Positions 36,222 to 45,120 of a DNA stretch of 64,000 nt are shown one piece after another. Location of the stretch: positions 3,100,001-3,164,000 of the forward strand of contig NZ_CP021109.1 of NCBI RefSeq assembly GCF_002119725.1. Direction: 5' to 3'. Positions within the stretch are counted from its first letter, which is position 1; each line of letters starts with the position of its first letter. The position numbers were made by a program, and so were the translations under genes. The stretch is from Bordetella genomosp. 9. Its GTDB lineage: Bacteria > Pseudomonadota > Gammaproteobacteria > Burkholderiales > Burkholderiaceae_B. The notes below the pieces were generated by a model that did not search any database, was not told where the DNA came from, and was given only the letters and a program-made list of their open reading frames with translations.

Positions 36222-37268
36222 CTAGTCTTCCGTGGTCAGCTCGCCGACGAACACATAGCCCATGCCATGCACCGTATGCAACGGCAGCCGTTCGCCACTG
36301 TCGTGGACCTTCTTGCGCAACCGGCTGATGGCCACGTTGACTGAGCGCAGGTTGGTGGCTGTCATGAATCCGCGCATCGCGGCGCGCGACAGTTCCCGCT
36401 TAGGGCTGTCCAGGAGGCAGGCAAAGCACGCGCGTTCGGTGCCCGTCAGGTGGATGCGGCGGCCGCCCGGCGTCACCAGCAGCCATCCCTGGTACATGAT
36501 GCGCCAGGGCTCCCGTTGCGCCGGCGTCCGATTGATGGCGGCCGGCGCCGGCGTGACGCCGGGCGCCGAAAGGCTGCGCAACGCATAGGCCATGCCGCCC
36601 GCCGCCCCCGCGCCCAGTCCCGCACCGATATCGGTGGCGCCCACCAGGCCGACAGCGCCTGCGGCGGGCGGGCAGCCCAACGCGCCGGATGCGGCCGCCG
36701 GCGCCGCCACCCGGCCGCCCGGACGGCCGGATTGCGGCGCCGCGCCACGCGCCGCCACGGCGGCAGTGTCAAAACTTTCTTCGGCCCGTCCCGCCGCGCG
36801 GCGCCGCACGCGCGCGGCGCGCCGCGCCTGGGCACGCAGCAGCGCGGCCAGTTCGTGGGCTTCGTAGCGGCGGTCCAGACACATGTGCGCGCCAGCGTGC
36901 AAGGCGTTCAGCCGTGTCTGCGGCGGCGCCTCCGGAGCCTGGACCAGGATGCCGGCCGCATATTGCTCGCTCAGGCGCGGCAGGACCGCGTCCACCATCT
37001 GCGAAACGGGCGCGCTCTCGCCGACCAGGATCAGGTCGGGATCGCGCAGGTCCATCCACTGGAACAGACTGGCTGCGTCACGGCAGCCATGGACCTGGAA
37101 TCCCAGGCGGACGAGCATGTGCACCGTCCGATTGCGGGTTTCATCGTCCGGTTCCCAAAGGGCCAGCGAGAGGGGGACAGGGTCGGAGGTAACGGAGGGG
37201 ACGTTGCAATGTTCCATGACGTTCCACGAGGTTGCGAAGGATGATCGAGGTGCAGCGGAAGCTACCAT
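36222..37268 (-). CDS. OmpR-like transcription factor with degenerate receiver domain
   Basis: This is a 348-residue protein. Residues about 32-145 look like a receiver domain (ALWEPDDETRNRTVHMLVRLGFQVHGC), but the phosphoacceptor Asp position reads PDLILVGESAP and the conserved Lys position reads LDRRYEAHEL, so normal phosphorylation is unlikely. An Ala/Gly/Arg-rich linker of about 100 residues follows. The C-terminal winged helix (GGRRIHLTGTERACFACLLDSPKRELSRA, RLRKKVHDSGERLPLHTVHGMGYVFV) is intact. ATG at 37268 is used, with ATG at 37217 possible. No kinase gene is adjacent. Targets are unknown. Confidence 0.85.
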   Translation of the reverse strand: MVASAAPRSSFATSWNVMEHCNVPSVTSDPVPLSLALWEPDDETRNRTVHMLVRLGFQVHGCRDAASLFQWMDLRDPDLILVGESAPVSQMVDAVLPRLSEQYAAGILVQAPEAPPQTRLNALHAGAHMCLDRRYEAHELAALLRAQARRAARVRRRAAGRAEESFDTAAVAARGAAPQSGRPGGRVAAPAAASGALGCPPAAGAVGLVGATDIGAGLGAGAAGGMAYALRSLSAPGVTPAPAAINRTPAQREPWRIMYQGWLLVTPGGRRIHLTGTERACFACLLDSPKRELSRAAMRGFMTATNLRSVNVAISRLRKKVHDSGERLPLHTVHGMGYVFVGELTTED

Positions 37269-37323
37269 CGTGATTCCGTACGCACGATGGGCGGCACATC
37301 AATTCGGACCTTTTCGCAGGTTC

Positions 37324-38490
37324 TTACTGCTTTCCGTGGTCGCGATGAACGTCGTGGGTGATGAAATGCTGCCCCTCGCCGGGCAGATCGAGCACGCCGG
37401 GACGCGCAAGCGTTGCCCGGATGTCCGCCAGGCCGGACGCCCAGTGGTCGCGCATGGCCTCCGTGCCGAACTCGTAGTCCTTGGAATGGCCCTCGTAGTG
37501 CTTCGAGGCGTAGATCAGGTTGACCACATTGATCGCCGGGATGACCGCGTGGCGGCGGATGGCTGCCAACTCGGGCGCATCGCGCTTGTCCTTGGGCAGC
37601 ATGGCAAGCACCCGCTGCAGGTCTTCGCGCAAGGCCACGTTGCGCTTGAGGCTATCCAGCACATAGCGGGTGCGGCTGGAGTACTGGATGTCCTTCTGCC
37701 GGGCGACGACTTCTTCGATATTCGTCGGCAACGGCCCGCGCGCGGCCCAAAGGTCGACCTGGAACGCGAGTGTATCGCGCATGGGGCTGGCCGACAGTAC
37801 CTGGTACAGCGGCGTATTCGAAACCACGCCGCCATCCCAGTAGTATTCGCCGTCGATCTCCACCGCGGGAAAGCCCGGCGGCAAGGCGCCGGACGCCATG
37901 ATGTGCTGGGGGGTCAACTCGACCTGCGTGCTGTCGAAGTAGGCAAAGTTTCCCGTGCGGACATTGACCGCGCCGACGCTTGCGCGCACGGTCCCGCTAT
38001 TGAGCAGCTTGAAATCGACGTAGGTGCGCAAGGTTTCCAGCAGTGGCGACGTATCGTAGAAGCTGGTGGCGGCGAGCCCCTGCTGCCAGAACGGGGGCGG
38101 CACGCGCGGCTTGAAGAAACCCGGCTGGCCATGCAACAGCGCGGTGGCGGCGGCGACCCTGCCGTTCGTGGCTGGCGTACCGAAACCGAAGGGGATGCCC
38201 TGGAACAGCTGCGCCCACCAGTCGCCCCACGGCAGCAGCTCGTATCCGTACGGCCTGCAGATGGCCTCCCAGAAGCCCCGCAGGCGTTCGACGCGCTCAT
38301 CGGGCGGCGAGCCGGCGATGATGGCGGCATTGATGGCGCCGATCGAGATGCCGGCCACCCAATCCGGACGCAATCCGTGTTCGTGCAGGCCTTCATACAC
38401 GCCAGCCTGATAGGAACCGAGGGCGCCGCCGCCCTGCAGCACCAGGGCGACGGTTTCATAGGCGCAGCGACGGCCGGCCGCCCGATGCAC
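37324..38490 (-). CDS. Patatin-like phospholipase (DUF3734 type)
   Basis: This 388-residue protein has an N-terminal patatin domain: VLQGGGALGSYQAGVYEG oxyanion loop, nucleophile GISIGAINAA (about residue 50) and catalytic Asp in YYWDGGVVSNTP. A C-terminal DUF3734-like region (DIQYSSRTRYVLDSLKRN, SKDYEFGTEAMRDHWASG) follows. It should hydrolyse acyl esters of phospholipids or storage polymers. The start is a GTG at 38490, only 3 nt after the ABC ATPase stop, so it is the last gene of the transporter operon. That linkage is odd and may be functional. Confidence 0.9.
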   Translation of the reverse strand: MHRAAGRRCAYETVALVLQGGGALGSYQAGVYEGLHEHGLRPDWVAGISIGAINAAIIAGSPPDERVERLRGFWEAICRPYGYELLPWGDWWAQLFQGIPFGFGTPATNGRVAAATALLHGQPGFFKPRVPPPFWQQGLAATSFYDTSPLLETLRTYVDFKLLNSGTVRASVGAVNVRTGNFAYFDSTQVELTPQHIMASGALPPGFPAVEIDGEYYWDGGVVSNTPLYQVLSASPMRDTLAFQVDLWAARGPLPTNIEEVVARQKDIQYSSRTRYVLDSLKRNVALREDLQRVLAMLPKDKRDAPELAAIRRHAVIPAINVVNLIYASKHYEGHSKDYEFGTEAMRDHWASGLADIRATLARPGVLDLPGEGQHFITHDVHRDHGKQ

Positions 38491-38493
38491 GGA

Positions 38494-39288
38494 TCAGCCC
38501 AGGAGCAGGGCGTCGTCGGCCAGCTTCTCGCCGCGTACGCGTTCGAACATGGCCAGCAGGTCCGGCACCGTCATGCCCTTGCGCTCCTCGCCCGATACAT
38601 CGAGCACGACCTGCCCCTGGTGCAGCATGACCGTGCGGTCGCCGACGTCCAGGGCCTGACGCATGCTGTGCGTGACCATCAGCGTAGTGAGCTTGCTTTC
38701 GGCGACGATGCGGGTCGTGAGCGCCAGCACGAAATCCGCGGTGCGCGGATCCAGCGCGGCGGTATGCTCGTCCAACAGCAGCAGACGGGACGGTTGCAAG
38801 GCCGCCATGAGCAGGCTTACGGCCTGACGCTGCCCGCCGGACAGCAGCCCGATCCGGTCGCCAAGCCGGTTTTCCAGACCGAGCCCCAGTGTGGCGAGAC
38901 GCTCGCGGAAGGTTTCCCGCATCGCCGGTTTGACTGCCCGGCCGACGCCGCGGCGCGCGCCGCGCGCCTGCGCCAGCGCCATGTTTTCTTCGATGGTCAG
39001 GTCTTCGCAGGTGCCCGCCATCGGGTCCTGGAACACCCGCGCGACATACTCGGCGCGGCGCCAGGAAGCTTGCCGGGTCATATCCACGCCGTCGATTTCG
39101 ATACGCCCGCTGTCCACCGGCTGATCGCCCGAGATCGCATTCAGGAATGTCGATTTGCCCGCGCCATTCGACCCGATGACCGTGACGAACTGGCCCGTGG
39201 GGATGTGCAGGGACAAGCCGCGCAAAGCCCGGGTTTCGATGGGCGTGCCGGGGTTGAAAGTAATGTGCAGGTCATGTGCGCTCAGCAT
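38494..39288 (-). CDS. ABC transporter ATP-binding protein (ABC_sub_bind system)
   Basis: This 264-residue ATPase has Walker A GSNGAGKSTFLN, Q-loop FQDPMAGTCEDLTIEEN, signature LLSGGQRQAVSLLMA, Walker B LLLLDEHTAALD (with His in place of the more usual Pro) and MVTHSMRQ. It energises uptake through the permease encoded 1 nt upstream. The EHTAALD form is characteristic of the ABC_sub_bind-associated ATPases. The start is ATG at 39288. Confidence 0.93.
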   Translation of the reverse strand: MLSAHDLHITFNPGTPIETRALRGLSLHIPTGQFVTVIGSNGAGKSTFLNAISGDQPVDSGRIEIDGVDMTRQASWRRAEYVARVFQDPMAGTCEDLTIEENMALAQARGARRGVGRAVKPAMRETFRERLATLGLGLENRLGDRIGLLSGGQRQAVSLLMAALQPSRLLLLDEHTAALDPRTADFVLALTTRIVAESKLTTLMVTHSMRQALDVGDRTVMLHQGQVVLDVSGEERKGMTVPDLLAMFERVRGEKLADDALLLG

Positions 39289-39289
39289 G

Positions 39290-40177
39290 TCACCCTCCCT
39301 TCAGCACGCGGCGACGGCGCAGGCGCGGGATGACCAGCGCGATGGTCACCAGCACCGCCGTCACCAGGTTCAGATCCTGCGCCTGCAATCCGATGAAGTC
39401 GGAGTTCAAGGCGAGCGTGACGAAGAAGCGGTAAACAATGGCGCCGAGAATGACGGCCAGGGTGGCCCACGCCATGCGGCGCGCGGGCAACAGGCTCTCG
39501 CCGACGATCACGGCCGCCAGGCCGATGACGATCGTGCCCAGGCCCATGGAAATATCCGCCCCGCCTTGCGCCTGGGCGAACAGCGCCCCGGCCAGCGCCA
39601 CGAGCGCATTCGACAACGCCATGCCGCCCAGGATCAGGCGGCCGGTGTTCACGCCTTGCGCACGCGCCATGCGGGGATTGGCCCCGGTCGCCCGCAGGGC
39701 CAGTCCCTGCTCGGTGGACAGGAACCAATCGAGCAGCAGCTTGCAGACGATCACGACCACCAGCAGGATCGCCGGGCGCGCGACGTAATCGCTCAGCCAG
39801 GCGGGCTGAAGCAGGGTGAATACGGTGGGTTCGGTGATCAGCGGCACGTTGGGCCTGCCCATGACGCGCAGGTTCACCGAATACAGCGCGATCATGACCA
39901 GGATGCTGGCCAGCAGATCCATGATGCGCAGCTTGACGTTGAGCCAGCCGGTCACCCAGCCCGCCGCCGCGCCGGCGGCGACGGCGCAGGCGGTGGCGGC
40001 GAACGGGTTCACGCCCAGGGAAATCATGGTGGCGGCCACCGCCGCCCCAAGGGGAAAACTGCCGTCGACGGTAAGGTCGGGAAAGCGCAGCAGCCGGAAA
40101 GAAATCAGGACGCCCAAGGCGACCAGGCTGAAGACCAGCCCGACCTCCAAGGCGCCCAGCAATGAGAAAAGGGACAT
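39290..40177 (-). CDS. ABC transporter permease (BPD_transp_2 type)
   Basis: This 295-residue permease is of the branched-chain/ribose importer class. It has multiple membrane segments, the N-terminal LVFSLVALGVLISFRLLRFPDLTVDGSFPLGAAVAA signature and the coupling region FLSTEQGLALRATGANPRMARAQGVN. It forms a homodimeric channel with the ATPase gene immediately downstream. The start is ATG at 40177. It lies 18 nt after the binding-protein gene, completing a binding protein-permease-ATPase operon of the TrpXYZ kind; the substrate (aromatic amino acid or other) is not defined. Confidence 0.93.
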   Translation of the reverse strand: MSLFSLLGALEVGLVFSLVALGVLISFRLLRFPDLTVDGSFPLGAAVAATMISLGVNPFAATACAVAAGAAAGWVTGWLNVKLRIMDLLASILVMIALYSVNLRVMGRPNVPLITEPTVFTLLQPAWLSDYVARPAILLVVVIVCKLLLDWFLSTEQGLALRATGANPRMARAQGVNTGRLILGGMALSNALVALAGALFAQAQGGADISMGLGTIVIGLAAVIVGESLLPARRMAWATLAVILGAIVYRFFVTLALNSDFIGLQAQDLNLVTAVLVTIALVIPRLRRRRVLKGG

Positions 40178-40195
40178 CTTGGTGTTTTTTGTTTT

Positions 40196-41182
40196 TTACT
40201 TGATGACCTGGGCGGCCGACTTGATGATGTCTTCGGACAAGGTCACGCCCTGAGCCTGGGCCGCGCCGGGGTTCACGAAGAGCTGCACCTTGTTAACGGT
40301 GGCCGAGGCAATGGCGCCGGGCTTCTCGCCCTTGAGGATGCGGGCCACGACGTCGCCGACCTGCCGGCCGAGCTGGTAGTAGTCCACGCCCTGGGCGGCG
40401 ATCGCGCCTCGCTTGACGCTGTCGTTGTCGGCCGCGATCAGCGGGATTTTGGCATCGTTGCCGACTTTCACCAGCGATTCGTAGGCGGCCACGACGTTGT
40501 TGTCCGTACTGGTGTAGATGACGTCGGCCTTGCCGATCAGGCTGCGCGCGGCGGCGGCCACGTCAACCGTGCGCGGCGCGGCCGCTTCGACCAGGCTCAT
40601 GCCGGACTTCGGCAGCAGGTCCTGCATCTGCTTGACCACCACCACCGAATTTGCTTCGCCCGGGTTGTACACGATGCCGACGCGCTTGGCGTTGGGCACG
40701 ATCTTGCGGATCAGGGCGACCTGGCGATCCAGTTCCAGGGCATCGGAGATACCGGTCACGTTGGAACCGGACGGCTCCATGGAAGGCACCAGCTGCGCGG
40801 CCACGGGGTCCGTGACCGCCGCATAGACAACGGGGATATCCTTGGTCGCCGAGACGACCGCCTGCGCCGCCGGCGTGGCGATGGCGACGATGGCGTCGGG
40901 CCGGTCGCCCACGAACTTGCGGGCGATCTGCGCCGCCGTGCCGGTGTTGCCCTGCGCGCTCTGGTACTGCCACTTCAGATTCTTCGCGGCATCGAACCCC
41001 TTGGCCTTGAGCTCTTCCTTGACCCCGTCACGGACCGCGTCCAGCGCCGGGTGTTCGACGATGGCGATGACGGCCACCGACTTCTGTCCCGCCGGCGCGG
41101 CATGCGCGTCGCCGCCCATGTGCAATGCGGCCGCCAGCGCCACGGCGGCGGCCGCGCCTGCGGCGAATATCTTTGTAGACAT
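40196..41182 (-). CDS. ABC transporter substrate-binding protein (ABC_sub_bind, TrpX-like)
   Basis: This is a 328-residue periplasmic binding protein. It has a signal peptide (MSTKIFAAGAAAAVALAAALHMGGDAHA), then SVAVIAIVEHPALDAVRDGVKEEL, NLKWQYQSAQGNTGTAAQIARKFV, ATPAAQAV and VTDPVAAQLV, all typical of PF04392 proteins. In Gram-positive bacteria relatives bind tryptophan or tyrosine; here the ligand is unknown. The start is ATG at 41182 with GAGGAG upstream. It is the first gene of a four-gene operon ending in the patatin, and the leader contains a strong hairpin. Confidence 0.92.
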   Translation of the reverse strand: MSTKIFAAGAAAAVALAAALHMGGDAHAAPAGQKSVAVIAIVEHPALDAVRDGVKEELKAKGFDAAKNLKWQYQSAQGNTGTAAQIARKFVGDRPDAIVAIATPAAQAVVSATKDIPVVYAAVTDPVAAQLVPSMEPSGSNVTGISDALELDRQVALIRKIVPNAKRVGIVYNPGEANSVVVVKQMQDLLPKSGMSLVEAAAPRTVDVAAAARSLIGKADVIYTSTDNNVVAAYESLVKVGNDAKIPLIAADNDSVKRGAIAAQGVDYYQLGRQVGDVVARILKGEKPGAIASATVNKVQLFVNPGAAQAQGVTLSEDIIKSAAQVIK

Positions 41183-41227
41183 AAAAAGGCTCCTCGACCT
41201 TGGAAAGTGCCGGTACGAACGTGGCAA

Positions 41228-41261
41228 ACGGACGGCGGCCCGCATGGCCGCCGCCGTCCGT
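41228..41261 (-). promoter_or_regulatory. 12-bp perfect stem-loop in the leader of the ABC transporter operon
   Basis: Bases 41228-41239 pair perfectly with 41250-41261 around a 10-nt loop, 46 nt upstream of the binding-protein ATG on the minus strand. A possible -10 (GACTAT, near 41276) would place it at the 5' end of the message. It may stabilise the mRNA or act in attenuation. Confidence 0.45.
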
Positions 41262-41471
41262 CTCACAAAAGTGCATAGTCTAACTTGGCCGCATGGAAGG
41301 GCAGGCGCGGGAAATCCCTGAAGGCCGCCGGGCCGGCGAAGCGTGGTATCGCGCCGACTATTGGCCGATATACTTGGTTGAAACAGGCGCGACCGCAAGA
41401 AGAAAAATCCGAAAATGCCGTGGCGCCTCGTCAGACAGGGGCTTACAACCTTCCGATGGGAGCGACTGACC

Positions 41472-42428
41472 ATGCAACAACGTCAACTTGGCCGTTCCGG
41501 CCTGACCGTGCCTCCCCTGGCCTTCGGCGGCAACGTCTTCGGCTGGACGGTGGGCGAAGCCGATGCCTTTTCCCTGCTCGATGCCATGGTCGATGCCGGC
41601 CTCAACTTCATCGATACGGCCGACGTGTATTCGCGCTGGGCGCCGGGCAACCGCGGCGGGGAATCGGAGGTCATCATCGGAAAATGGCTGGCCCGGTCCG
41701 GCAAGCGCGACAAGGTCATCATCGCGACCAAGGTCGGCATGGAAATGGGTCCGGGCGCACAGGGGCTGTCGCCAGCGTACATCGCGCGGGCGCTGGACGA
41801 CTCGCTCACGCGGCTGCAGACAGACTATATCGACCTGTACCAATCGCATCGAGACGACCCGGATACGCCGCTGGCCGACACGCTGTCGGCGTATGGCAAG
41901 CTGCGCGACCAGGGGAAGATACGGGCCATTGGGGCGTCCAACTACACCGCCGCCCGGCTGTCCGAAGCGCTGATCGTCAGCGAGCGCAACGGCCTGCCGC
42001 GCTACGAGTCCATCCAGCCCGAGTACAACCTGTACGCGCGCGAGCCCTACGAAAGCGGCCTGCAGGGCGTGGTCACCGCCCAGGGCCTGGGCACCATCAA
42101 TTACTACGCGTTGGCAAGCGGCTTTCTGACGGGCAAATACCGCACGCCGGCCGACGCGGGCAAGAGCGTGCGCGGCAAGAAGATCGTGGAGTCCTATCTG
42201 AACCCGCGCGGGCAGCGCATCCTGGCCGCGCTCGACGAGGCGGTGGAGGCCACCGGCGCGACGCACACGCAGGTGGCCCTGGCATGGACCATGGCGCAGC
42301 CGGGAATCACGGCGCCGATCGCCAGCGCCACCTCGCTGGCCCAGCTGGACGATCTGGTGAAGGCGGCATACCTGAGCCTGCCGCCCGAGGTCCTGCGCAA
42401 GCTGGATGAAGCCAGCGCCTGGCGCTGA
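41472..42428 (+). CDS. Aldo/keto reductase
   Basis: This 318-residue NADPH-dependent oxidoreductase of the AKR superfamily (TIM barrel) carries the catalytic set Asp and Tyr in FIDTADVYSRW, Lys in ATKVGMEM and His in LYQSHRDDPDTP. Cofactor-binding segments IGASNY and GLGTINYYALASGFLTGKYR are visible. The ATG at 41472 gives MQQRQLGRSGLTVPPLAFG, the normal start. Physiological substrate is unknown. It is divergent from the ABC operon and convergent with the Bug gene. Confidence 0.93.
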   Translation: MQQRQLGRSGLTVPPLAFGGNVFGWTVGEADAFSLLDAMVDAGLNFIDTADVYSRWAPGNRGGESEVIIGKWLARSGKRDKVIIATKVGMEMGPGAQGLSPAYIARALDDSLTRLQTDYIDLYQSHRDDPDTPLADTLSAYGKLRDQGKIRAIGASNYTAARLSEALIVSERNGLPRYESIQPEYNLYAREPYESGLQGVVTAQGLGTINYYALASGFLTGKYRTPADAGKSVRGKKIVESYLNPRGQRILAALDEAVEATGATHTQVALAWTMAQPGITAPIASATSLAQLDDLVKAAYLSLPPEVLRKLDEASAWR

Positions 42429-42429
42429 T

Positions 42430-42445
42430 GGCCCGGACGCGGGCC
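42430..42445. terminator. Short GC hairpin between convergent genes
   Basis: GGCCCG-GACG-CGGGCC fills most of the 21-nt gap between the aldo/keto reductase stop and the Bug stop. It is a possible bidirectional terminator, without a T-tract. Confidence 0.35.
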
Positions 42446-42449
42446 GGCA

Positions 42450-43424
42450 TCAATCCAGGCTGACGCCGGAATCCTTCACCACCTTGCCCCAGCGGGCGAT
42501 TTCGTCATCGACGAATTTGCCGAAGGCGGGGCCGCTCAGGTGGGGAATGGCCGAACCGTTGCTCGCCCACTGCTCCTTGAGCTTCGGCGTATTCAACGCG
42601 ATTTCGACTTCCCGGATCATGCGGTCTACGGCCGCTTTCGGCGTGCCCGCCGGCGCCCACAGCGCATACCACGTCGACACTTCGTAGTTCATCACCCCGG
42701 CCTCCGCCGCCGTGGGGATATCCGGGAAGCTGGGCGAACGCTGGGGCGCCGCCACGGCGAGCGGCTTGATGCTTCCGGCGCGAATATGCCCCGACGACGA
42801 TCCCAGCCCGTCGAATGCCAGGTCCACCTGCCCGCCGATCAGCGCCGACAACATCGGGCCCGCGCCCTGGTAAGGCACGTCCACCAGCTTGATGCCGGTC
42901 TGCATGGCGAACAGTTCGCCAGCCAGGTGGTGCGTGCTGCCCTTGCCCGCCGTGCCGTAGTTGATCTGCCCGGGCCGGGCCTTGGCGTAGGCAATGAACT
43001 CCTGCAGCGTCTTGACCGGAAGCTTGGACGCATTGATCACCACCACCTGGGGCGGCTGCGCCAGCAGGGCAACCGGAATGAAGTCCTTCTGGATGTCGTA
43101 GCTGAGCTGCTTGTACAAGGCCGGCGCCACGGCGTGATGGGCTCCCCCCATGAAGAAGGTATAGCCGTCGGGCCGCGCCTTGGCGGCCACGCCGGCGCCG
43201 ACGGTGCCGCCGGCGCCCCCCTTGTTGTCGATGACGACAGTCTGGCCCAACTGCGTGCCAAGCTGCTGGGCCAACGGCCTGGCAAAGGTGTCCGTCCCGC
43301 CTCCCGCCGGGAAGGGCACGATGATGGTCACGGGCCGCTCGGGCCACTCGGCCCGGGCGGGCGCGGCCAGGGCAAACAGGAACGATGCGGCGGCCAGGGC
43401 CGCCGATATGCCTCGGTAAATCAT
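42450..43424 (-). CDS. Bug/TctC-family solute receptor, last gene of the malonate operon
   Basis: This 324-residue periplasmic receptor has a signal peptide (ISAALAAASFLFALAAPARA), the start EWPERPVTIIVPFPAGGGTDTF, KGGAGGTVGAGVAAKARPDGYT and VDVPYQGAGPMLSALIGGQVDL. The start is ATG at 43424 with AAGGAGGAG upstream. It is 149 nt downstream of matB on the same strand, so malonate or a related dicarboxylate is the likely ligand. No TctAB genes are nearby, and neither is a MatC carrier. Confidence 0.9.
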   Translation of the reverse strand: MIYRGISAALAAASFLFALAAPARAEWPERPVTIIVPFPAGGGTDTFARPLAQQLGTQLGQTVVIDNKGGAGGTVGAGVAAKARPDGYTFFMGGAHHAVAPALYKQLSYDIQKDFIPVALLAQPPQVVVINASKLPVKTLQEFIAYAKARPGQINYGTAGKGSTHHLAGELFAMQTGIKLVDVPYQGAGPMLSALIGGQVDLAFDGLGSSSGHIRAGSIKPLAVAAPQRSPSFPDIPTAAEAGVMNYEVSTWYALWAPAGTPKAAVDRMIREVEIALNTPKLKEQWASNGSAIPHLSGPAFGKFVDDEIARWGKVVKDSGVSLD

Positions 43425-43573
43425 GGTCTTCTCCTCCTTGGTGCTGCGTAGGATGGGTGATGCCCATCGGTCGGGGCGGCGCGCGGTGCGGCCGCTTTTT
43501 TGAATCCTTACGCACTGCGGTGTGGAATCGTGGCGGGTGGCAGACCTCCTTAAACAAGTGAAGCGGCGCGGCG

Positions 43574-45115
43574 TCAGATGGCCGCGTAGGTATCGCGCAA
43601 TACGTTTTTCTGCACCTTGCCCATCGTGTTGCGCGGCAGCTGCTCGGCAACGTGGATGCGCTTGGGCACCTTGAAGTTGGCGATGCGCGTTTTCAGTTCG
43701 TTCTGCATGGCCGCCGTGTCGAGCACGGCGCCGCCGCGCGGCACGACGATGGCCACCACGGCCTCCCCGAAGTCGGGGTGCGGCACGCCGATCACCGCCG
43801 ACTCTTCCACGCCGGGCATGTCGTCGATCACCGACTCGATTTCCTTGGGATAGACGTTGTAGCCGCCGGAGATGATCAGGTCCTTGCTGCGGCCGACGAT
43901 GCTCAGGTAATCCACCGGCACGGGCTGCCCGTTGGCGTCCCCGCCCCAGCGCCCGACATCGCCGGTCTTGAACCAGCCGTCTTCCGTGAATTCTTCACGC
44001 GTTTTCTCCGGCATGCGCCAATAGCCCGGGAAAACATTGGGCCCGCGCACCTGGATGTTGCCGATCTCGCCTGGCGGCAAGCGCTTGCCCGTGTCGTCCA
44101 CGACCCGCACGTCAACGCCGGGCAGCGGCTTGCCGACGGTGCCGCCGACGCGCGGTCCGTCCATGGGATCGTAGGGATTGGACGTCAGCATGACGGTTTC
44201 GCTCATCCCGTAGCGTTCCAGGATGGTGTGTCCGGTGCGCTCCTGGAAGGCGGTGAAGGTTTCGGTCAATAGCGGCGCGGAACCAGAAATGAACAGCCGC
44301 ATGCGTGCGCAGACTTCGCGGCCGAAGCGCGGGTCCGCCAGCAGCCGGACGTAATAGGTGGGAACGCCCATCATCACCGTGCTTTGCGGCAGGTACCGCA
44401 ATGCCAGCTCCACGTCCAGCTTGGGCAGCCAGATCATGCGTGCGCCCGCCAGCAATGCGCCGTGCGAGGCGACGAACAGCCCGTGCACGTGGAAGATCGG
44501 CAGCATGTGCAGCAACACGTCGTCATCGCGCCAGCCCCAGTACGCGTGCAGCACCTTGGCGTTGGAAGCGAGATTGCCATGCGTGAGCATCGCCCCTTTG
44601 CTGCGCCCGGTGGTGCCCGAGGTGTACAGGATCGCCGCCAGATCGTCGGCGCGGCGCGTCACCGTTCTGAACGTGCGCGGCAGCTTGCCGGCGGCATCGA
44701 GCAGCGAGCCGGTGCGGTCGTCGTCCAGCGTGTAGACGTGGGGCACGCCGGCCTTGTCGGCCAGGCGCTGGACCCACGGCAGGTTCGCGCTGGCGCACAC
44801 CACCACGGACGGCTCGGCATTGCCCAGGAAGTAATCGATTTCCGCTTCCCGGTACGCCGTGTTCAGCGGCAGGTAGACGAGCCCGGCACGCAGCGTGGCG
44901 AGATAGAGAAGCAGCGCCTCCGGGGACTTCTCCACCTGCACCGCCACGCGCGCATCCTTGGGCAGGCGCAGCGATTTGAGCAGGTTCGCCAGGCAGGCGC
45001 TGGCCTGATCGATATCCTCCCACGTATAGCGCAGCGTCGGCGTCTCGATGGCGATGCGGCTGCGGTCGCGCGGGAAGCCGGCTTCCAGAACCGAGTACAG
45101 ATTGGCATTGCTCAC
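43574..45115 (-). CDS. matB: Malonyl-CoA synthetase
   Basis: This 513-residue acyl-adenylating enzyme activates malonate to malonyl-CoA. It has the AMP-binding motif ILYTSGTTGRSKGA (about residue 155), YGMSETVMLTSNPYD and GYWRMPEKTREEF, followed by DGWFKTGDVGRW, GRSKDLIISGGYNVYPKEIE and the catalytic Lys in NTMGKVQKNVLR. These are close to rhizobial MatB. The start is a GTG at 45115 with AGGAGA 9 nt upstream. It lies 5 nt after the crotonase-family gene, in an operon with malonyl-CoA decarboxylase. Confidence 0.92.
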   Translation of the reverse strand: MSNANLYSVLEAGFPRDRSRIAIETPTLRYTWEDIDQASACLANLLKSLRLPKDARVAVQVEKSPEALLLYLATLRAGLVYLPLNTAYREAEIDYFLGNAEPSVVVCASANLPWVQRLADKAGVPHVYTLDDDRTGSLLDAAGKLPRTFRTVTRRADDLAAILYTSGTTGRSKGAMLTHGNLASNAKVLHAYWGWRDDDVLLHMLPIFHVHGLFVASHGALLAGARMIWLPKLDVELALRYLPQSTVMMGVPTYYVRLLADPRFGREVCARMRLFISGSAPLLTETFTAFQERTGHTILERYGMSETVMLTSNPYDPMDGPRVGGTVGKPLPGVDVRVVDDTGKRLPPGEIGNIQVRGPNVFPGYWRMPEKTREEFTEDGWFKTGDVGRWGGDANGQPVPVDYLSIVGRSKDLIISGGYNVYPKEIESVIDDMPGVEESAVIGVPHPDFGEAVVAIVVPRGGAVLDTAAMQNELKTRIANFKVPKRIHVAEQLPRNTMGKVQKNVLRDTYAAI

Positions 45116-45120
45116 GCTGT

